DNA of 64,000 bases, taken from NCBI GenBank assembly GCA_963839645.1, contig CAWIVZ010000007.1, forward strand, positions 1-64,000. Direction: 5' to 3'. The position numbers and the translations under genes are program-made. The notes under the pieces were generated by a model, which was not told the DNA's origin, did not search any database, and saw only the letters and a list, made by a program, of their open reading frames with translations. The stretch is from PALSA-911 sp963839645 (GTDB lineage Bacteria; Pseudomonadota; Alphaproteobacteria; Acetobacterales; Acetobacteraceae). Below are positions 39,256-50,218 of this stretch, one piece after another (position 1 is the stretch's first letter; every line of letters begins with the position of its first letter).

Positions 39256-40856
39256 TTGCGCGATTTTCAGATGCCGGGCCGCAGCCCCGTCTATGCCACC
39301 AACGGCATGGCCGCCACCTCAATGCCCGCCGCCACTTTGACCGCGCTGGACGTGCTGCGCGCCGGCGGCAACGCGATGGACGCCGCCATCGCCGCGGTGG
39401 CCGTGCTCGGGGTGATCGAGCCGCAATCCACCGGCATCGGCGGCGACTGCTTCTGCCTGTATGCCCCCGCCGGAACCGGCAAGGTGGTGGCCCTGAACGG
39501 CTCCGGCCGCGCCGGCGCCGGCTACTCGATCGACTGGTTCGAAAGCCAGGGCATCGCCGAGATCGAGAACACCTCTCCCCATTCGGTCACCATCCCCGGC
39601 GCTGTCAACGCCTGGGAAACCCTGCTCGCCGCGCATGGCACAAGGGGTCTCGGCGAATTGCTGCAACCGGCAATCCGCTTCGCCGCCGAGGGCTGGCCGG
39701 TGCATTCCAAGGTCTCGTACGACTGGGCGCGAAACGAGGACAAACTCCGGAAAAACGGCGCCGGCGCCTTTCTGCCCAACGGCCGCGCCCCCGCGGCGGG
39801 AGACCGTTTCGTCCAGCCGCAATTGGCGGAGACCCTGCGCGCCATCGCCAAGCACGGCGCCCGCGCCTTCTACGAGGGCCCCATCGCCGCCGACATGGTC
39901 GCCACCCTGCGTGCCAAGGGCGGCCTGCAAACCGAGGCCGATTTCGCGGGCGGCCTGACCAACGCCCGAGTTCGTCACCCCGATCAGCATCCCCTGGCGC
40001 GGTTACGAGGTGTTCCAGTGCCCGCCGAACGGCTCCGGCATGCTGGTTCTGATGATGATGGGCATCCTCGGCGGCCTGGACACCCCCGGTGAAGGCCCGC
40101 TCTCGGCCCGCCGTTTGCACCGCCACACCGAAGCTGCCCGCCTGGTCTACCGCGACCGCGACGCCTTCCTCGCCGATCCCACCCAGGTGGATGTTCCGGT
40201 CGATCGCCTGACCAGCGGCCAGTATCTCGGTGCCATGCGCGCCCTGATCGACGACGCCCGCGCCATGCCGCATCTGCCGGCACCCGGTGAGGCGATGCTG
40301 CCGGTGCACGCCGACACCGTCTACCTCACCGTCGTTGATCGCGACGGCAACGCCTGCAGCTTCATCAACTCGCTGTTCCAGTCCTTCGGCTCCGGCATCC
40401 TGGCCGCAAACTCCGGCGTGATGCTGCAGAACCGCGGCTTCGGCTTCCGCGTCGAGCGCGGCCACCCCAACTGCATCGCCCCCAACAAGCGCCCCATGCA
40501 CACGATCATCCCCGGAATGGTGATGAAGGACGGCCAGGCGGTGATGCCGTACGGCGTCATGGGCGGGCATTTCCAGCCGATGGGCCAGAGCCTGTTCCTG
40601 ACCAACTTCCTGGAATTCGGCCTGGACATCCAGGAGGCGATCGATCTGCCTCGCCTGTTCCCGTACAAAGGCAAGCTCCAGGTCGAACGCGGCATCCCCG
40701 CCGAAATCGTCCGCGAACTCGCCCGCATGGGCCACGAGATCGAAACCATCGAAACGCCCGCATGGCGGCGGCCAGGCGATCTGGATCGACCGTAAACGCG
40801 GTTGCCTTGTCGGCGGCTCTGAGCCGCGCAAGGACGGCATGGCGTTGGGCTATTGA
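39256..40856 (+). CDS. gamma-glutamyltransferase family protein 1, frame-broken
   Basis: About 530 residues read with changes near 39967 and 40760, each one extra base. A TTG start at 39256 gives MRDFQMPGRSPVYATNGMAA; the next ATG is five codons on. Family blocks are VLRAGGNAMDAAIAAVAVLGVIEPQSTGIGGDCF, then, at the self-cleavage site, HADTVYLTVVDRDGN with the catalytic Thr, NSGVMLQNRGFGF and GVMGGHFQPMGQ. There is no signal peptide, so this is a cytoplasmic GGT-like Ntn-hydrolase of the kind found in catabolic clusters. It may act on gamma-glutamylated or related amides. It is 18 bases before an amidase gene. Confidence 0.85.
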
Positions 40857-40874
40857 TACTTCGGAGCCGAAAGA

Positions 40875-42369
40875 ATGACCGAACCTTGTGATCTGTCCGC
40901 CCTCGACGCGCGCTTCCTGATCGGGGCGGGGAAGCTTTCCCCCTCGGAACTGCTCGAAAGCTGCATCGCCCGGATCGAGGCGATCGACCCTGCCGTCAAC
41001 GCCATCCCCGAGCGCGACTACGCCGCCGCCCGCGCGGCTGCGAAGCGCGCCGATGACGCGGTGGCGCATGGCGAGGCGCTTGGGCCGCTGCACGGCCTGC
41101 CCATCGGCATCAAGGACCTCGAGGACGCGAAGGGCCTGCGCACCACCCATGGCAGCCCCATCTTCCGCGACTTTGTCGCCCCCGCCGACCAGGGCGCGGT
41201 GGGCCGGGTCCGCGCCGCCGGCGGCATCATCGTCGGCAAGACCAATGTGCCGGAGTTCGGCGCCGGCGCGAACACCCGCAACACCGTCTACGGCGTCACC
41301 GGCAACGCCTTCGACCCGGCAAAATCCGCCGCCGGTTCCTCCGGCGGCTCGGCCGTCGCGCTGGCCACCGGCATGGTGCCGCTGGCCACCGGCTCCGATA
41401 CCGGTGGCTCGCTCCGTAACCCCGCCGCCTTCAACGGCATTGTCGGCTACCGCCCGACCCCCGGGCTGGTGGCGAACGAGAAGCGCGGACTGGGCTGGAC
41501 GCCGCTGCCGGTGCTGGGCCCGATGGCGCGCACCGTCGGTGATGCGGCATTGCTGCTGTCGGTGATGGCCAGCGACGACAAGGGCGATCCGCTCGCCACC
41601 ACCATCGAAGCCCGCGCGGTGCGCCACCCCGCCGAGTTCCACCCCTTGCCGGCGATCGACCTGTCGCGGCTGCGCGTGGCGCTGACGCCGGATTTCGGCT
41701 TCACCCCGACCGAGCGCCACATCGCCGCGGTGTTCGCCGAAAAGACCAGCCTGTTCCGTGGCATCTTCGCCCGCGCCGAGGACACCACTCCCGATTGCCG
41801 CGATTGCGATAGCGCCTTCGAGGTGCTGCGCGCGCAAAGCTTCCTCGCCAGCCACCTGGAAAAGACCCGCACCCGCCCGCAGGACGTTGGCCCCAACATC
41901 ATCGCCAATGTGGAGGAGGGGCTGCGCTACTCCGCGCTCGACGTGGCTCAGGCGCACGCCAACCAGACCGCGATGTATCGCCGCTGGCAGACATTTCTTC
42001 GACGATTTCGACGTGATCCTGACGCCGGCCATCACCATCAGCCCGCGGTCCTGGCGCGAACTCTATCCGGCCGAGATCGACGGCAAGCCGACCCGCACCT
42101 ACTTCCACTGGTTGTCGCTGGCCTATGCGGTGACCCTGGTCGGCCATCCGGCGATTTCCCTGCCGGTGGGCAAGGACCGCCACGGCATGCCCTTCGGCCT
42201 GCAGATCGTCGGCCCGCGCGGCGGAGACGCCAAGGTGCTGGCGGTGGCCGGCGCGCTGGAACGGCTGCTGGCCGGCGATCCGCTTACCGCGCGCCCGGTG
42301 CCGGACCTCGCCGCCCTGAAGGCCGCCCGGCCGATCCGCGAGAGCGAGGCGTTTCTGGGCTTCGGCTAG
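40875..42369 (+). CDS. amidase-signature-family amidase, one frame break
   Basis: About 497 residues. The Ser-cisSer-Lys triad is complete: Lys in GLPIGIKDLED, cis-Ser in the AGSSGGSAVALATG block, and the nucleophile Ser in TGSDTGGSLRNPAAF. A break near 41995, an extra T in ACATTTC, joins it to FFDDFDVILTPAITISPRSW and HPAISLPVGKDRHGMPFGLQIVGPR. It hydrolyses a carboxamide to acid and ammonia, and the substrate is unknown. Short spacing to the GGT gene suggests one transcript that releases amino or amide nitrogen. Confidence 0.88.
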
Positions 42370-42433
42370 CCCGGAGGGTAGTCTGGGGGGCTGGTCAAGC
42401 ACCCCCGGCCGCCTGTAGGAGAGCGCCGACGGA

Positions 42434-42479
42434 CGCCGCGTTCCCGCGGCGCCTTCCTGCCCGGTGTCAGCCGGGCAGG
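42434..42479 (+). terminator. two consecutive stem-loops after the amidase gene
   Basis: CGCCGCG/CGCGGCG with loop TTCC (42434-42451) is followed by CCTGCCCGG/CCGGGCAGG with loop TGTCAG (42456-42479). They lie 65-110 bases after the amidase stop and before a new start. There is no U-tract, so intrinsic termination is possible but not proven. Confidence 0.5.
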
Positions 42480-42519
42480 CCCAAAATCACGTCCCTAACC
42501 ATGTACAGACAGGTGTAGC

Positions 42520-42828
42520 TTGAGCGATCAGACCATGACGTTGAATGAGGCCGCGCGCCGGCTTTCCGTGCCGCTTTGGGTGCTGCGGCGGGCAGTCTTC
42601 GAAGGGCGCGTGCCGGCGCCGGCCCAGAAGGGCGCGCTGGCCAGCGTGACCGCCGAATGGGTCGCGGCCGTGGCCGCCGCCGCCGCCAATTCCGCAAACG
42701 CCCTGTCGCGCACGCGCCGCCAGTCGGTCCCGCCCTTCGCCCGCTACGAAGGCACGTCGGCCTGGACGCAGCACCGGCGCGGCTCGGTGCGGGCCGAGCG
42801 TGCCAAGGCGCTCGCCGCCTACCGCTAA
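42520..42828 (+). CDS. small HTH-like protein of unknown function
   Basis: The 102-residue protein has an N-terminal segment MTLNEAARRLSVPLWVLRRAVFEGRVPAP that looks like the winged helix-turn-helix of excisionase/MerR-type DNA-binding domains. A long Ala-rich helix and a basic tail follow. The TTG at 42520 with an AGGTG about nine bases upstream is my preferred start; the ATG at 42535 is the alternative. No phage gene lies nearby, so an excisionase role is not supported. It could be a small regulator. Confidence 0.6.
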   Translation: MSDQTMTLNEAARRLSVPLWVLRRAVFEGRVPAPAQKGALASVTAEWVAAVAAAAANSANALSRTRRQSVPPFARYEGTSAWTQHRRGSVRAERAKALAAYR

Positions 42829-42971
42829 CGCCTGCGTCGCTTCGCCGGACCTCGATCTGATCCGCCGGCCCACGATCCCGGCAGCCCATCGCCGCATGCG
42901 ATGGCTGCCGGGTCCGCCCGGCCGAACCTCCCGCCCCCTGGCCGGTCCGCGACCGCCGGGCCGTCCGCGAG

Positions 42972-43451
42972 TCAGGCGCCGGCCAGAAGGTGCCGCCGCA
43001 CCAGCCGGTATTCGTGCCAGATCAGCACCACCACGATCAGATCGAACAGCGTCAGGGCAATCAGGCCGGGAGAACGCGTGTAGCTGAACCGGTAGATCTG
43101 GTACGCGATGAACAGGAACATCGCGACCAGCGACGCGGGATAGGACCAAAGCTTGCCCCGCAGCAGGCCGATCACCAGGGCGATCTTCACCAGGCCATGG
43201 CTCAGCAGGTAGAAGGCATAGAAATGCTGGCTGCTGATCGAGAAATTCTGCGCCAACCCGGCCAGATGGCTGGCGACGAAATCCTGCGGGTCCTCGATCA
43301 GTTCGTCCTGGGTCAGCCGGTTGACCAGCGCGACGATCGTGCGCGTGCTGACCAGCGCCAGCGTCAGCCCGCCGATGCACTCGATCAGCGCATGCGCACC
43401 CTTCAGCAGCACGCTGACCTCGAACATCTGATGGATGCGGCGCTCGTTCAC
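42972..43451 (-). CDS. DUF2127 membrane protein
   Basis: A GTG start at 43451 (NERRIHQMFEVSVLLKGAHALIE) is chosen because GGAG lies about six bases upstream and it avoids overlap with the preceding gene. The open frame extends upstream to an ATG at 43532. The roughly 159-residue protein has four membrane helices, with HFYAFYLLSHGLVKIALVIGLLR and YQIYRFSYTRSPGLIALTLFDLIVVVLIWHEYR, which fit DUF2127. The function is unknown. Confidence 0.8.
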   Translation of the reverse strand: MNERRIHQMFEVSVLLKGAHALIECIGGLTLALVSTRTIVALVNRLTQDELIEDPQDFVASHLAGLAQNFSISSQHFYAFYLLSHGLVKIALVIGLLRGKLWSYPASLVAMFLFIAYQIYRFSYTRSPGLIALTLFDLIVVVLIWHEYRLVRRHLLAGA

Positions 43452-43506
43452 GCGTTTCTCCGCTTTCGCGGCGGCCCGGGCCGGTCCTATCGCCGGCGTG
43501 GCGGGA

Positions 43507-43764
43507 TCAGGATCGGCCTCCGGTGAAGGCATTGAAGGTGATCAGGGTATAGGTGTCCTTCACCCCCGGCAGCGTCTGGATCCGCTCGGTCACGAACTTG
43601 CCGGTATCCTGCTCCGGCTCCAGATAGAACTTGCCCAGCAGATCGTACTGCCCGGAAGTCGAGTACAGCTCCGACAGTTCCTCGATCTGGTCCGCCGCCT
43701 CCTGCGCCACCTTGTAGGCCTGGCCCATCTCGCATTTGATCTGTACGAATATCGCCCGCATCAC
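43507..43764 (-). CDS. stand-alone Lrp/AsnC ligand-binding (RAM) domain protein
   Basis: The 85-residue protein contains only the effector-binding alpha/beta domain of Lrp/AsnC regulators: AIFVQIKCEMGQAYKVAQEA, a SGQYDLLGKFYL strand and TLPGVKDTYTLITFNAF. There is no DNA-binding helix-turn-helix. Such stand-alone domains assemble into rings that bind amino acids and may modulate partner regulators. It lies in the amino-acid and amide catabolism cluster, which suits a nitrogen-sensing role (inference). Confidence 0.82.
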   Translation of the reverse strand: MMRAIFVQIKCEMGQAYKVAQEAADQIEELSELYSTSGQYDLLGKFYLEPEQDTGKFVTERIQTLPGVKDTYTLITFNAFTGGRS

Positions 43765-43837
43765 ATTTTCCCGCCGGTTGCCCCATCAGGAACTGACACT
43801 TCCGGCGGCTTTTGGGAAGCTCGGGCCGAACGTCACT

Positions 43838-44987
43838 CTAGGCCGGCGCGAAGATCCGCTCCTTGTCCTCGTTCCGCTCGATCGGCGCCGGTTCCACCTC
43901 GCCCTGGAACGCAGCGTCACGCTGCAGCACCGGCAGCACCTGATCGGCGAACAGCCGCATGTTCAGTTCCGCCTGGTAATGCGGCATGGAGCCGAACGAG
44001 AATTCGGTCACCAGGTGATCCATCCCGGTCAGCCGGCGCAATTCGCCGATCTGCTGGATGCAGTCGTCCGGCGTGCCGACCACCTGGATGCTGACATAGA
44101 AATCCGTCGCCTTGGACCGGTAGGTCTCGATCCTTCATCTTGGCATAGGTCTTCGCCCACCTTGGCGTACGATTCATAGCCCTTCACGTTCGCCAGATGC
44201 CCGTCGGAGAAATGGTAGTGGTTGTCGATCGAATCCCATTTCTCGCCGAGGAAGCGGAACGCCCGCTCGCGCGCCTCCTCGCGCGTCGGCGCGCAGGAGA
44301 CGTTGGTCAGCACGATCGGCGGGCGCGGCGTGTGGCCCACGCTGCGGGTGATGTCGCGGAAGCGATGCACATCCTCCGCCGCCTTCGGCCATTCGTTCTG
44401 CATGACGATCAGCATGCCGAAGCCGAGCTTCGCCATGAGCTCCGCCAACTCTCCGGACTGACCGACGACGCATAGAACCGCTGTTCCGGATGACGAGATC
44501 GGCCGCGGCCGGATCGAGGTGCGCGGGATTTGGTAGAACTCGCCCTGCCAGTCGAACGTCTCGTTCGCCAGCGCCTTCATGACCAGCTGCGCCGCCTCCA
44601 CGAAGCGCGGCCGCGCGCCTCGTCCATCGGGATGCGGAAGCCCTCGTATTCCACGCTGGCGGCGCCGCGGCCGAAGCCCATCAGCGTGCGCCCGCCGCTG
44701 AGCACGTCCAGCAGCGCGATCTGCTCGGCGACCCGGATCGGGTCGTGCCAGGGCAGCACGATCACGCAGGTGCCGAGCGTGATCTTCCTGGTTCGCCCGG
44801 CATAATAGCTGAGCAGCTGCAGCGGCGCCGGCGACATCGAATAGCCGGTGAAATGATGCTCCAGCGCGAACAGGCTGTCGAAGCCGAGCGGCTCGGCCAG
44901 GTCTCCCAGCGCCATGTGTTCGTTGTACAGCGCGACATCCGGCACGCCGGGCTGGGCGAGGATGCTGAGCGCGGTTCCGACCTTCAT
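43838..44987 (-). CDS. luciferase-like (LLM) flavin-dependent monooxygenase, frame-broken
   Basis: About 380 residues are readable. The start MKVGTALSILAQPGVPD is followed by FDSLFALEHHFTGYSMSP, ITLGTCVIVLPWHDPIRVAEQIALLDVLSGGRTLMGFGRG, FDWQGEFYQIP, and the C-terminal VVGTPDDCIQQIGELRRLTGMDHLVTEF with a final SMPHYQAELNMRLFADQVLP. These are typical of bacterial-luciferase-fold oxygenases that use reduced FMN. Breaks lie near 44610, 44140 and 44090. It is divergent from the TPP-enzyme gene. The substrate is unknown. Confidence 0.78.
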
Positions 44988-45132
44988 GGCCTTCTTCCTC
45001 CGGCTGGTTTTTCTACCGGTCAGTATGATCCCGTCCGTGGTCCTCGCGTCTATGGCGGGCGTTCGGGGTGGGGTGACGGGGCGCCGCTTGCCGCCCTATG
45101 CTCGGCTCAGGTTCGATCTGGGAGACGAAACG

Positions 45133-46915
45133 ATGGCCAAGACACCGGTGCGGCAGAGCCGCGTCACCGCCCGCATGGGCGGGCGCATTCTCGCGGACGC
45201 GCTGGTGGCGCAAGGCATCGACCACGTGTTCGCGGTGCCCGGCGAAAGCTACCTGGACGTGCTGGACGGGCTGTACGACGTCGCACAAGCAGCTGAAGCT
45301 GGTCACCTGCCGGTTCGAGGCGGGCGCGGTGAACATGGCCGAGGCCTACGGCAAGCTGACCGGCCGGCCGGCGGCGGCCTTCGTCACCCGCGGCCCCGGC
45401 GCCTGTCACGGCGCCATCGGCGTGCACATGGCGATGCAGGACAGCACGCCGATGCTGCTGTTCGTCGGCCAGATCCCGTTCGACGAAACCGACCGCGACA
45501 GCTTCCAGGAAGTCGACTACCGCCAGATGTTCGCCCCGCTGGCGAAATGGGTGACGCAGATCGACCAGGCCAGCCGCATCCCCGAACTGGTCGCCCATGC
45601 GGTGGACGTCGCCACCACCGGCCGGCCCGGCCCGGTGGTGATCGCGCTGTCGGAGGAAATGCAGAAGCACATCGTCGAGGTGCCGGACCTGCCCGCGCGT
45701 GCCGGTATCCGTCGCCCATCCCGATCCGGCGGCGATGGAACGGATGCGGGCGATGCTGGCGAAGGCGGAAAAGCCCCTGGCCGTGGTCGGCGGCTCCTGC
45801 TGGAACGCCGGCGGGCCGCGCCGCCATTCGCGAATTCCTGACCGGCAACGACATCCCGGTCACCGTCGGCTTCCGCCGCCAGGCGCATTTACGACGGCAC
45901 GCAGGAAAATTTCGCCGGCGACCTCGGCGTCGGCTCCGACCCCGGCCTGATCGGCAAGGCGAAGGAGGCCGACCTGATCCTGGCGATCGGCACGCCGGCT
46001 GGGCGAGGCGGTGACGCAGGGCTACACGCTGTTCGACATGGCCGGCGGCATGCCGATCATCCAGGTGCATCCCGATGCCGCCGAAATCGGCCGCGTGTTC
46101 CGCCCGGCGCTCGGCATCGTTTCCGACCTCAATGTCTTCGCCACCGAAGCGGCGGCGATGGAGCCCGTGCGGCCGCGCTGGGGCCGGCTGGACAGCGGAA
46201 CTGCGCGCGCTGCGCGAGGCGCAGCGCGCGGTGCCGAACTATCGCGGCACGCTGAACCTCGGCACGGCCATGCGCGAACTGGAGGAGCATGCTGGAACCC
46301 GATGCCATCGTCACCACCGATGCCGGCAACTTCGCCGGCTGGGCCACGCGCTTTCTGAATTTCTCCGAGGACCAGCGCTATATCGGCCCGACCAACGGCG
46401 CGATGGGCTACTCCGTGCCGGCCGCGATCGGCGCCAAGATCGCCTTCCCGGACCGCATGGTGGTCAGCATGGTCGGCGACGGCGGCTTCATGATGACCGG
46501 CCAGGAGATCGCCACCGCGTTCCATCACGGCGTGGCGCCGATCGTGCTGGTGTTCAACAACCAGATGTACGGCACCATCCGCATGCACCAGGAACGCGCC
46601 TATCCCTGCCGCGTCTCCGGCACCGCGCTGACCAATCCGGATTTCGCCAAGTACATCGAGGCCTTCGGCGGCCATGGCGAGGTGGTCTCGGAAACCGCCG
46701 AATTCGCCCCGGCCTTCCGGCGCGCGGTCGCCAGCGGCAGGCCGGCGGTGATCGAACTGCGCATGGACCCCGAGCAGATCACCACCCGCGCCACGATCGC
46801 CGACCTACGCGCGGCCAGCGGCGCGGGCAAGGCGCCGGCCAAACCGGCGGCGAAACCCAAGCGTGTTCCGGCTGCTGCCGCGACGCGGGCCAAGCCGGTG
46901 AAGAAGCGCGGCTGA
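45133..46915 (+). CDS. thiamine-pyrophosphate enzyme, acetolactate-synthase-like, frame-broken
   Basis: Nearly 590 residues can be followed. The Pyr domain has VPGESYLDVLDGLYDV and the catalytic Glu in RFEAGAVNMAEAYGK. The central domain has PLAVVGGSCWNAGG. The PP domain has VSMVGDGGFMMTGQEIATA through VLVFNNQMYGTIRMHQ, the GDG-to-NN ThDP motif. At least five changes of frame occur, near 45285, 45700, 45820, 45890, 46000 and 46190. The first two clearly equal one extra base. The C-terminus is a Lys/Ala/Pro-rich tail. It could be an acetolactate-synthase-like or benzoylformate-decarboxylase-like enzyme; the clustering with amide and GGT genes does not settle it. Confidence 0.78.
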
Positions 46916-46958
46916 GCAACGGTATGGCCGGCCTCGCGCCGGCCCTACCGCCGTCAGG

Positions 46959-47808
46959 TCAACCCATCGCCTCCAGCATCACCTCGAACGTGATGCAGAC
47001 AGGGTTCTCGCCCCGCACCAGCCGCCCCTCGTGCACCACGCCCTGCATGTCCACCACGATCATGTCCAGCTCGGCGCGCAGCGCACCATTCGCCGTCGTG
47101 CGGACATGCCCGGAGCGCACCAGCACCTCGGTGGCAGTGATCCGTCACTTCCGCCCCGCCGGTGAAGCGCGCGCCGACCAGGCTGCCCAGGCTGGCGCGC
47201 ACCACCGCCTCGCGGATGCCGTGGCGGCGGCAGATCGCTTCCAGCGCGGTGCAGATATCCTCGTTCGGCCGCACCCGCGCCACCACGAAGCGTCCGCCGT
47301 CACCGGCTGTCGGCAACGGGCGGAACAGCGGGAAATTGGTTTCCGGATCCGGCTCCACGGCGATGCGCACATCCGGCGTGGCCCAGGCCCGCACCTCCGT
47401 GCCGGCATCGATGAAGGTTTCATGCGGCATCATGTGCCCCCCATGCAGCCGCCCATCCGGCTCCATCCAGGTGCCGTGGCAATGCACGAAGGGCTCGCCA
47501 TCGCGCCAGCCGAAGGTGGCGTTGGCCAGCACCACCTCGCCGCGTCCCGGCACGCGGGGGGTGCTGAAATACGCCACATGCAGCGCGTCATTCGGCAGCG
47601 CCGGCACCACATACACGAAAGGCGACAGCACGCCGCCAGAGAAGGTCAGCGCTGCGGACTGTATCCCCGCCGCCACCAGCGGCGCAGTCAACGCCTGATT
47701 AAGCGACATCCCCGGCTCCAACCGGAACGACACCTCCCGCCCGCCGCAGGCAAAGCTCTCGATCCGCTCCGCCGAAACCGGACCCGGCTGAACCAGCCTA
47801 CGCATCAA
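46959..47808 (-). CDS. DUF296 (PPC/PCC) domain protein, one frame break
   Basis: About 282 residues with two tandem DUF296-like units. Unit one has FRLEPGMSLNQALTAPLVAAGIQSAALTF. Unit two, after GTEVRAW, has VVARVRPNEDICTALEAICRRHGIREAVVRASLGSLVGARF. After one extra base near 47140 the C-terminus reads RTTANGALRAELDMIVVD and VCITFEVMLEAMG. The His-rich HCHGTWMEPDGRLHGGHMMPHETF between them resembles the metal site of PCC-domain proteins. It overlaps the second GGT gene by four bases, so they are co-translated. The function is unknown. Confidence 0.75.
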
Positions 47809-49585
47809 CGCCCGACCGCATATCCCTGCATGCCGCGCGGATTGGCACCGGCAAACAACTGCCCGTCCGCCTCCACCCGCGCGCCCGACAGCCTTCCCTC
47901 GGACCAGTCATCGCCCTTTTCCGCCAGATGCCCGCGCGCCAGCAGATCGGCCAGCACCGGATCGCCGTAGCGGCCTTCGATCACCACCTTGCCGGGCCGG
48001 GCCGCGCGGGGCCAGAAGCTGCTCGGCCAGTGTTCGGTATGGAAGTTCGGAGCGTCGATCGATTGCTGGATGTTCAGGCCGTGATGCAGCATGCGCAGCA
48101 GCATCACCGTCTGCCACTGGTCCTGCTGCTCGCCGCCCGGCGTGCCGAACGACATCCACGGCTTGCCGTCGCGCAGCACCATGCTGGGCGACAGCGTGGT
48201 CCGCGGCCGCTTCTTCGGCGTCAGGCTGTTCGGCAGCCCCGGCTTCAGCCAGAACATCTGCCCGCGCGTGCCCATGCAGAAGCCCAGCCCGGGGATCACC
48301 GGCGAGGATTGCAGCCAGCCGCCGGACGGCGTGGCGCTGACCATGTTGCCCCAGCGGTCGATCACGTCCACATGGCAGGTGTCGGCGCCGATCACGCCCA
48401 GGCGGGAGATCGGTCGGCTCCCCGGCGCCGGCCGCCCGTGGCGCCATGTCCGCCCGGCTGGCGGCGTCATGGTCCACGGTCCCCTCGAAGCCGGGAATGC
48501 TTCCCGGCCGCAGTTCCATCGAGGCCTGCTTGCCGATCAGCTTGCGCCGTTCGTTGTTGTAACCATCCGACAGCAGCACATCCATCGGCACCGCGACGTA
48601 ATCGGGGTCGCCATAGAATGCCTCACGATCGGCGAAGGCGAGCTTCGCCGATTCCACCACCGTATGCACGAACTCCGCCCCGACCGGGTCCATCGCGCCG
48701 AGATCGAAACCGCGCAGCAGGGCCAGTTGCTGCAGCAGCACCGGCCCCTGGCTCCACGGGCCGCATTTCAGCACGGTGTGGCCGAGATAGTCGTAGCCGA
48801 GCGGCGCCTCCACGGTGGCCGACCAGCCGCGCCATGTCTTCCCCGCTCAGCAGGCCGCGATGGCGGCGGCCGGAGACGTCCAGCACCTCGGTATGGCGGA
48901 AGAAGCGGTCCACCTCCTCGGCCACGAAGCCGCGGTACCAGGCATCGCGGACCGCCTCGATCCGCGCCTCCCGCGTGCTGCCGGTTGCTTCCCGGCACAG
49001 CCGTTCATAGGTGGCGGCAAGGTCCGGGCGGGCGAACAGCGTGCCGGGTGCCGGCACCTTGCCGCCGGGCAGGAACACCGCGGCCGAGCTTTGCCATTCC
49101 GCTTCGAACAGCGGCTGCACGCCGGCGATGGTGCCGCTGACGCGCGGCACGATATGGATGCCGTTGCGCGCGTAACCGATGGCGTAGGCCAGCACGTCGG
49201 CGAATTCCCAGGTGCCCCAGTCGCGCAGCATCAGGCACCAGGCGTCGAAGGCGCCCGGCACCACCGCCGGCAGCAGGCCGGTGGCCGGGATCAGATCGAG
49301 GCCGAGGCCGGCGAATGCTTCCAAATTTGCCCTGGCGGGCGCGGTGCCCTGGCCACAGATCACGTGCTGGCGGCCGGTCCTGGCGTCGTGGAGGATGATC
49401 GGCGCGTCTCCGCCGGGGCCATTCAGATGCGGCTCGGCCAGGTGCAGCGTGAAGCCCGCCGCCACCGCCGCGTCGAACGCGTTGCCACCGCGTTCGAGTA
49501 CGGCCATGCCGACCTGGCTGGCGATCCAGTGCGTGCTGGCCACCACGCCGAAGGTGCCGGCGATCTCCGGTCGTGTCGTGAACAT
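47805..49585 (-). CDS. gamma-glutamyltransferase family protein 2, frame-broken
   Basis: About 590 residues with changes near 48830 and 48430, each one extra base. Blocks are AVLERGGNAFDAAVAAGFTLHLAEPHLNGPGGDAPI, PAVVPGAFDAWCLMLRDWG, FVHTVVESAKLAFADREAFYGDP, the cleavage site GADTCHVDVIDRWGNMVSATPSGG with the catalytic Thr, and FGTPGGEQQDQWQ. There is no signal peptide. It differs from the GGT at 39256 in each block, so the two are distant paralogues, not a recent duplication. It is coupled to the DUF296 gene. Confidence 0.85.
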
Positions 49586-49666
49586 GGCGTCCCTCCAATT
49601 GCGTGCTTGCCGCGCTGCGGCGGGCAGGCTACCGCCTCCGCATAGTCAGCGATAGCGGGGGAACGA

Positions 49667-50218
49667 ATGCTGGTCTTGGTCGTGGGGCCGTCCGGTGCGG
49701 GCAAGGACACGCTGTTGAACGCCGCGCGCACTCGATTGGCCGGCGATCCGCGGGTTCACTTCGTGCGCCGCGCCATCACCCGCCCGGCATCGGCAGGCGG
49801 GGAGGCGCATGAGGCACTTACCCAGGCCGAGTTCGCCGCGCGCCTTGCGGCTGGCGGCTTCGCGTTGTCCTGGCACGCGCATGGCCTGTCCTACGGCATC
49901 CCGGCGCAGATCGCGGAGGATCTGGCGCGTCGCAGCGTGGTGGTCGCCAATACGTCGCGCGCCGTCATCGAACAGGCCGCCCTGAGGTTTACCATCGGGG
50001 TGATCGAAATCACCGCGCCGGCGCCAGTTCTTGCCGCCCGGCTCGGCCAGCGTGGCCGGGAGGGTGAGGCCGACATCGCCGCCCGCCTGGCCCGCAGCGT
50101 GGCGCTGCCGCCCCACATCGATGTTCAGCGCGTGATCAACGATGCGAGCCTGGAGGAGGGCGTCGACCGCTTCCTCGCCGCGCTCAGCCGCGCAGGGGAA
50201 TACGCTCGGCAATCGTGA
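49667..50218 (+). CDS. phnN: ribose 1,5-bisphosphate phosphokinase PhnN
   Basis: The 183-residue P-loop kinase has Walker A VVGPSGAGKDTLL at residues 6-18, VRRAITRPASAGGEAHEALT, FALSWHAHGLSYGIP and VIEITAPAPVLAARL, the guanylate-kinase-like layout of PhnN. It makes PRPP from ribose 1,5-bisphosphate, the last step in recycling the sugar from C-P lyase. It is encoded opposite to the rest of the phn genes, and its last 35 bases overlap the 3' end of the DUF1045 gene. Confidence 0.9.
   Translation: MLVLVVGPSGAGKDTLLNAARTRLAGDPRVHFVRRAITRPASAGGEAHEALTQAEFAARLAAGGFALSWHAHGLSYGIPAQIAEDLARRSVVVANTSRAVIEQAALRFTIGVIEITAPAPVLAARLGQRGREGEADIAARLARSVALPPHIDVQRVINDASLEEGVDRFLAALSRAGEYARQS

Noticed and set aside
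42520..42828. Phage or island excisionase
   Set aside because: The N-terminus looks HTH-like, but no integrase, att repeat or phage gene lies nearby.
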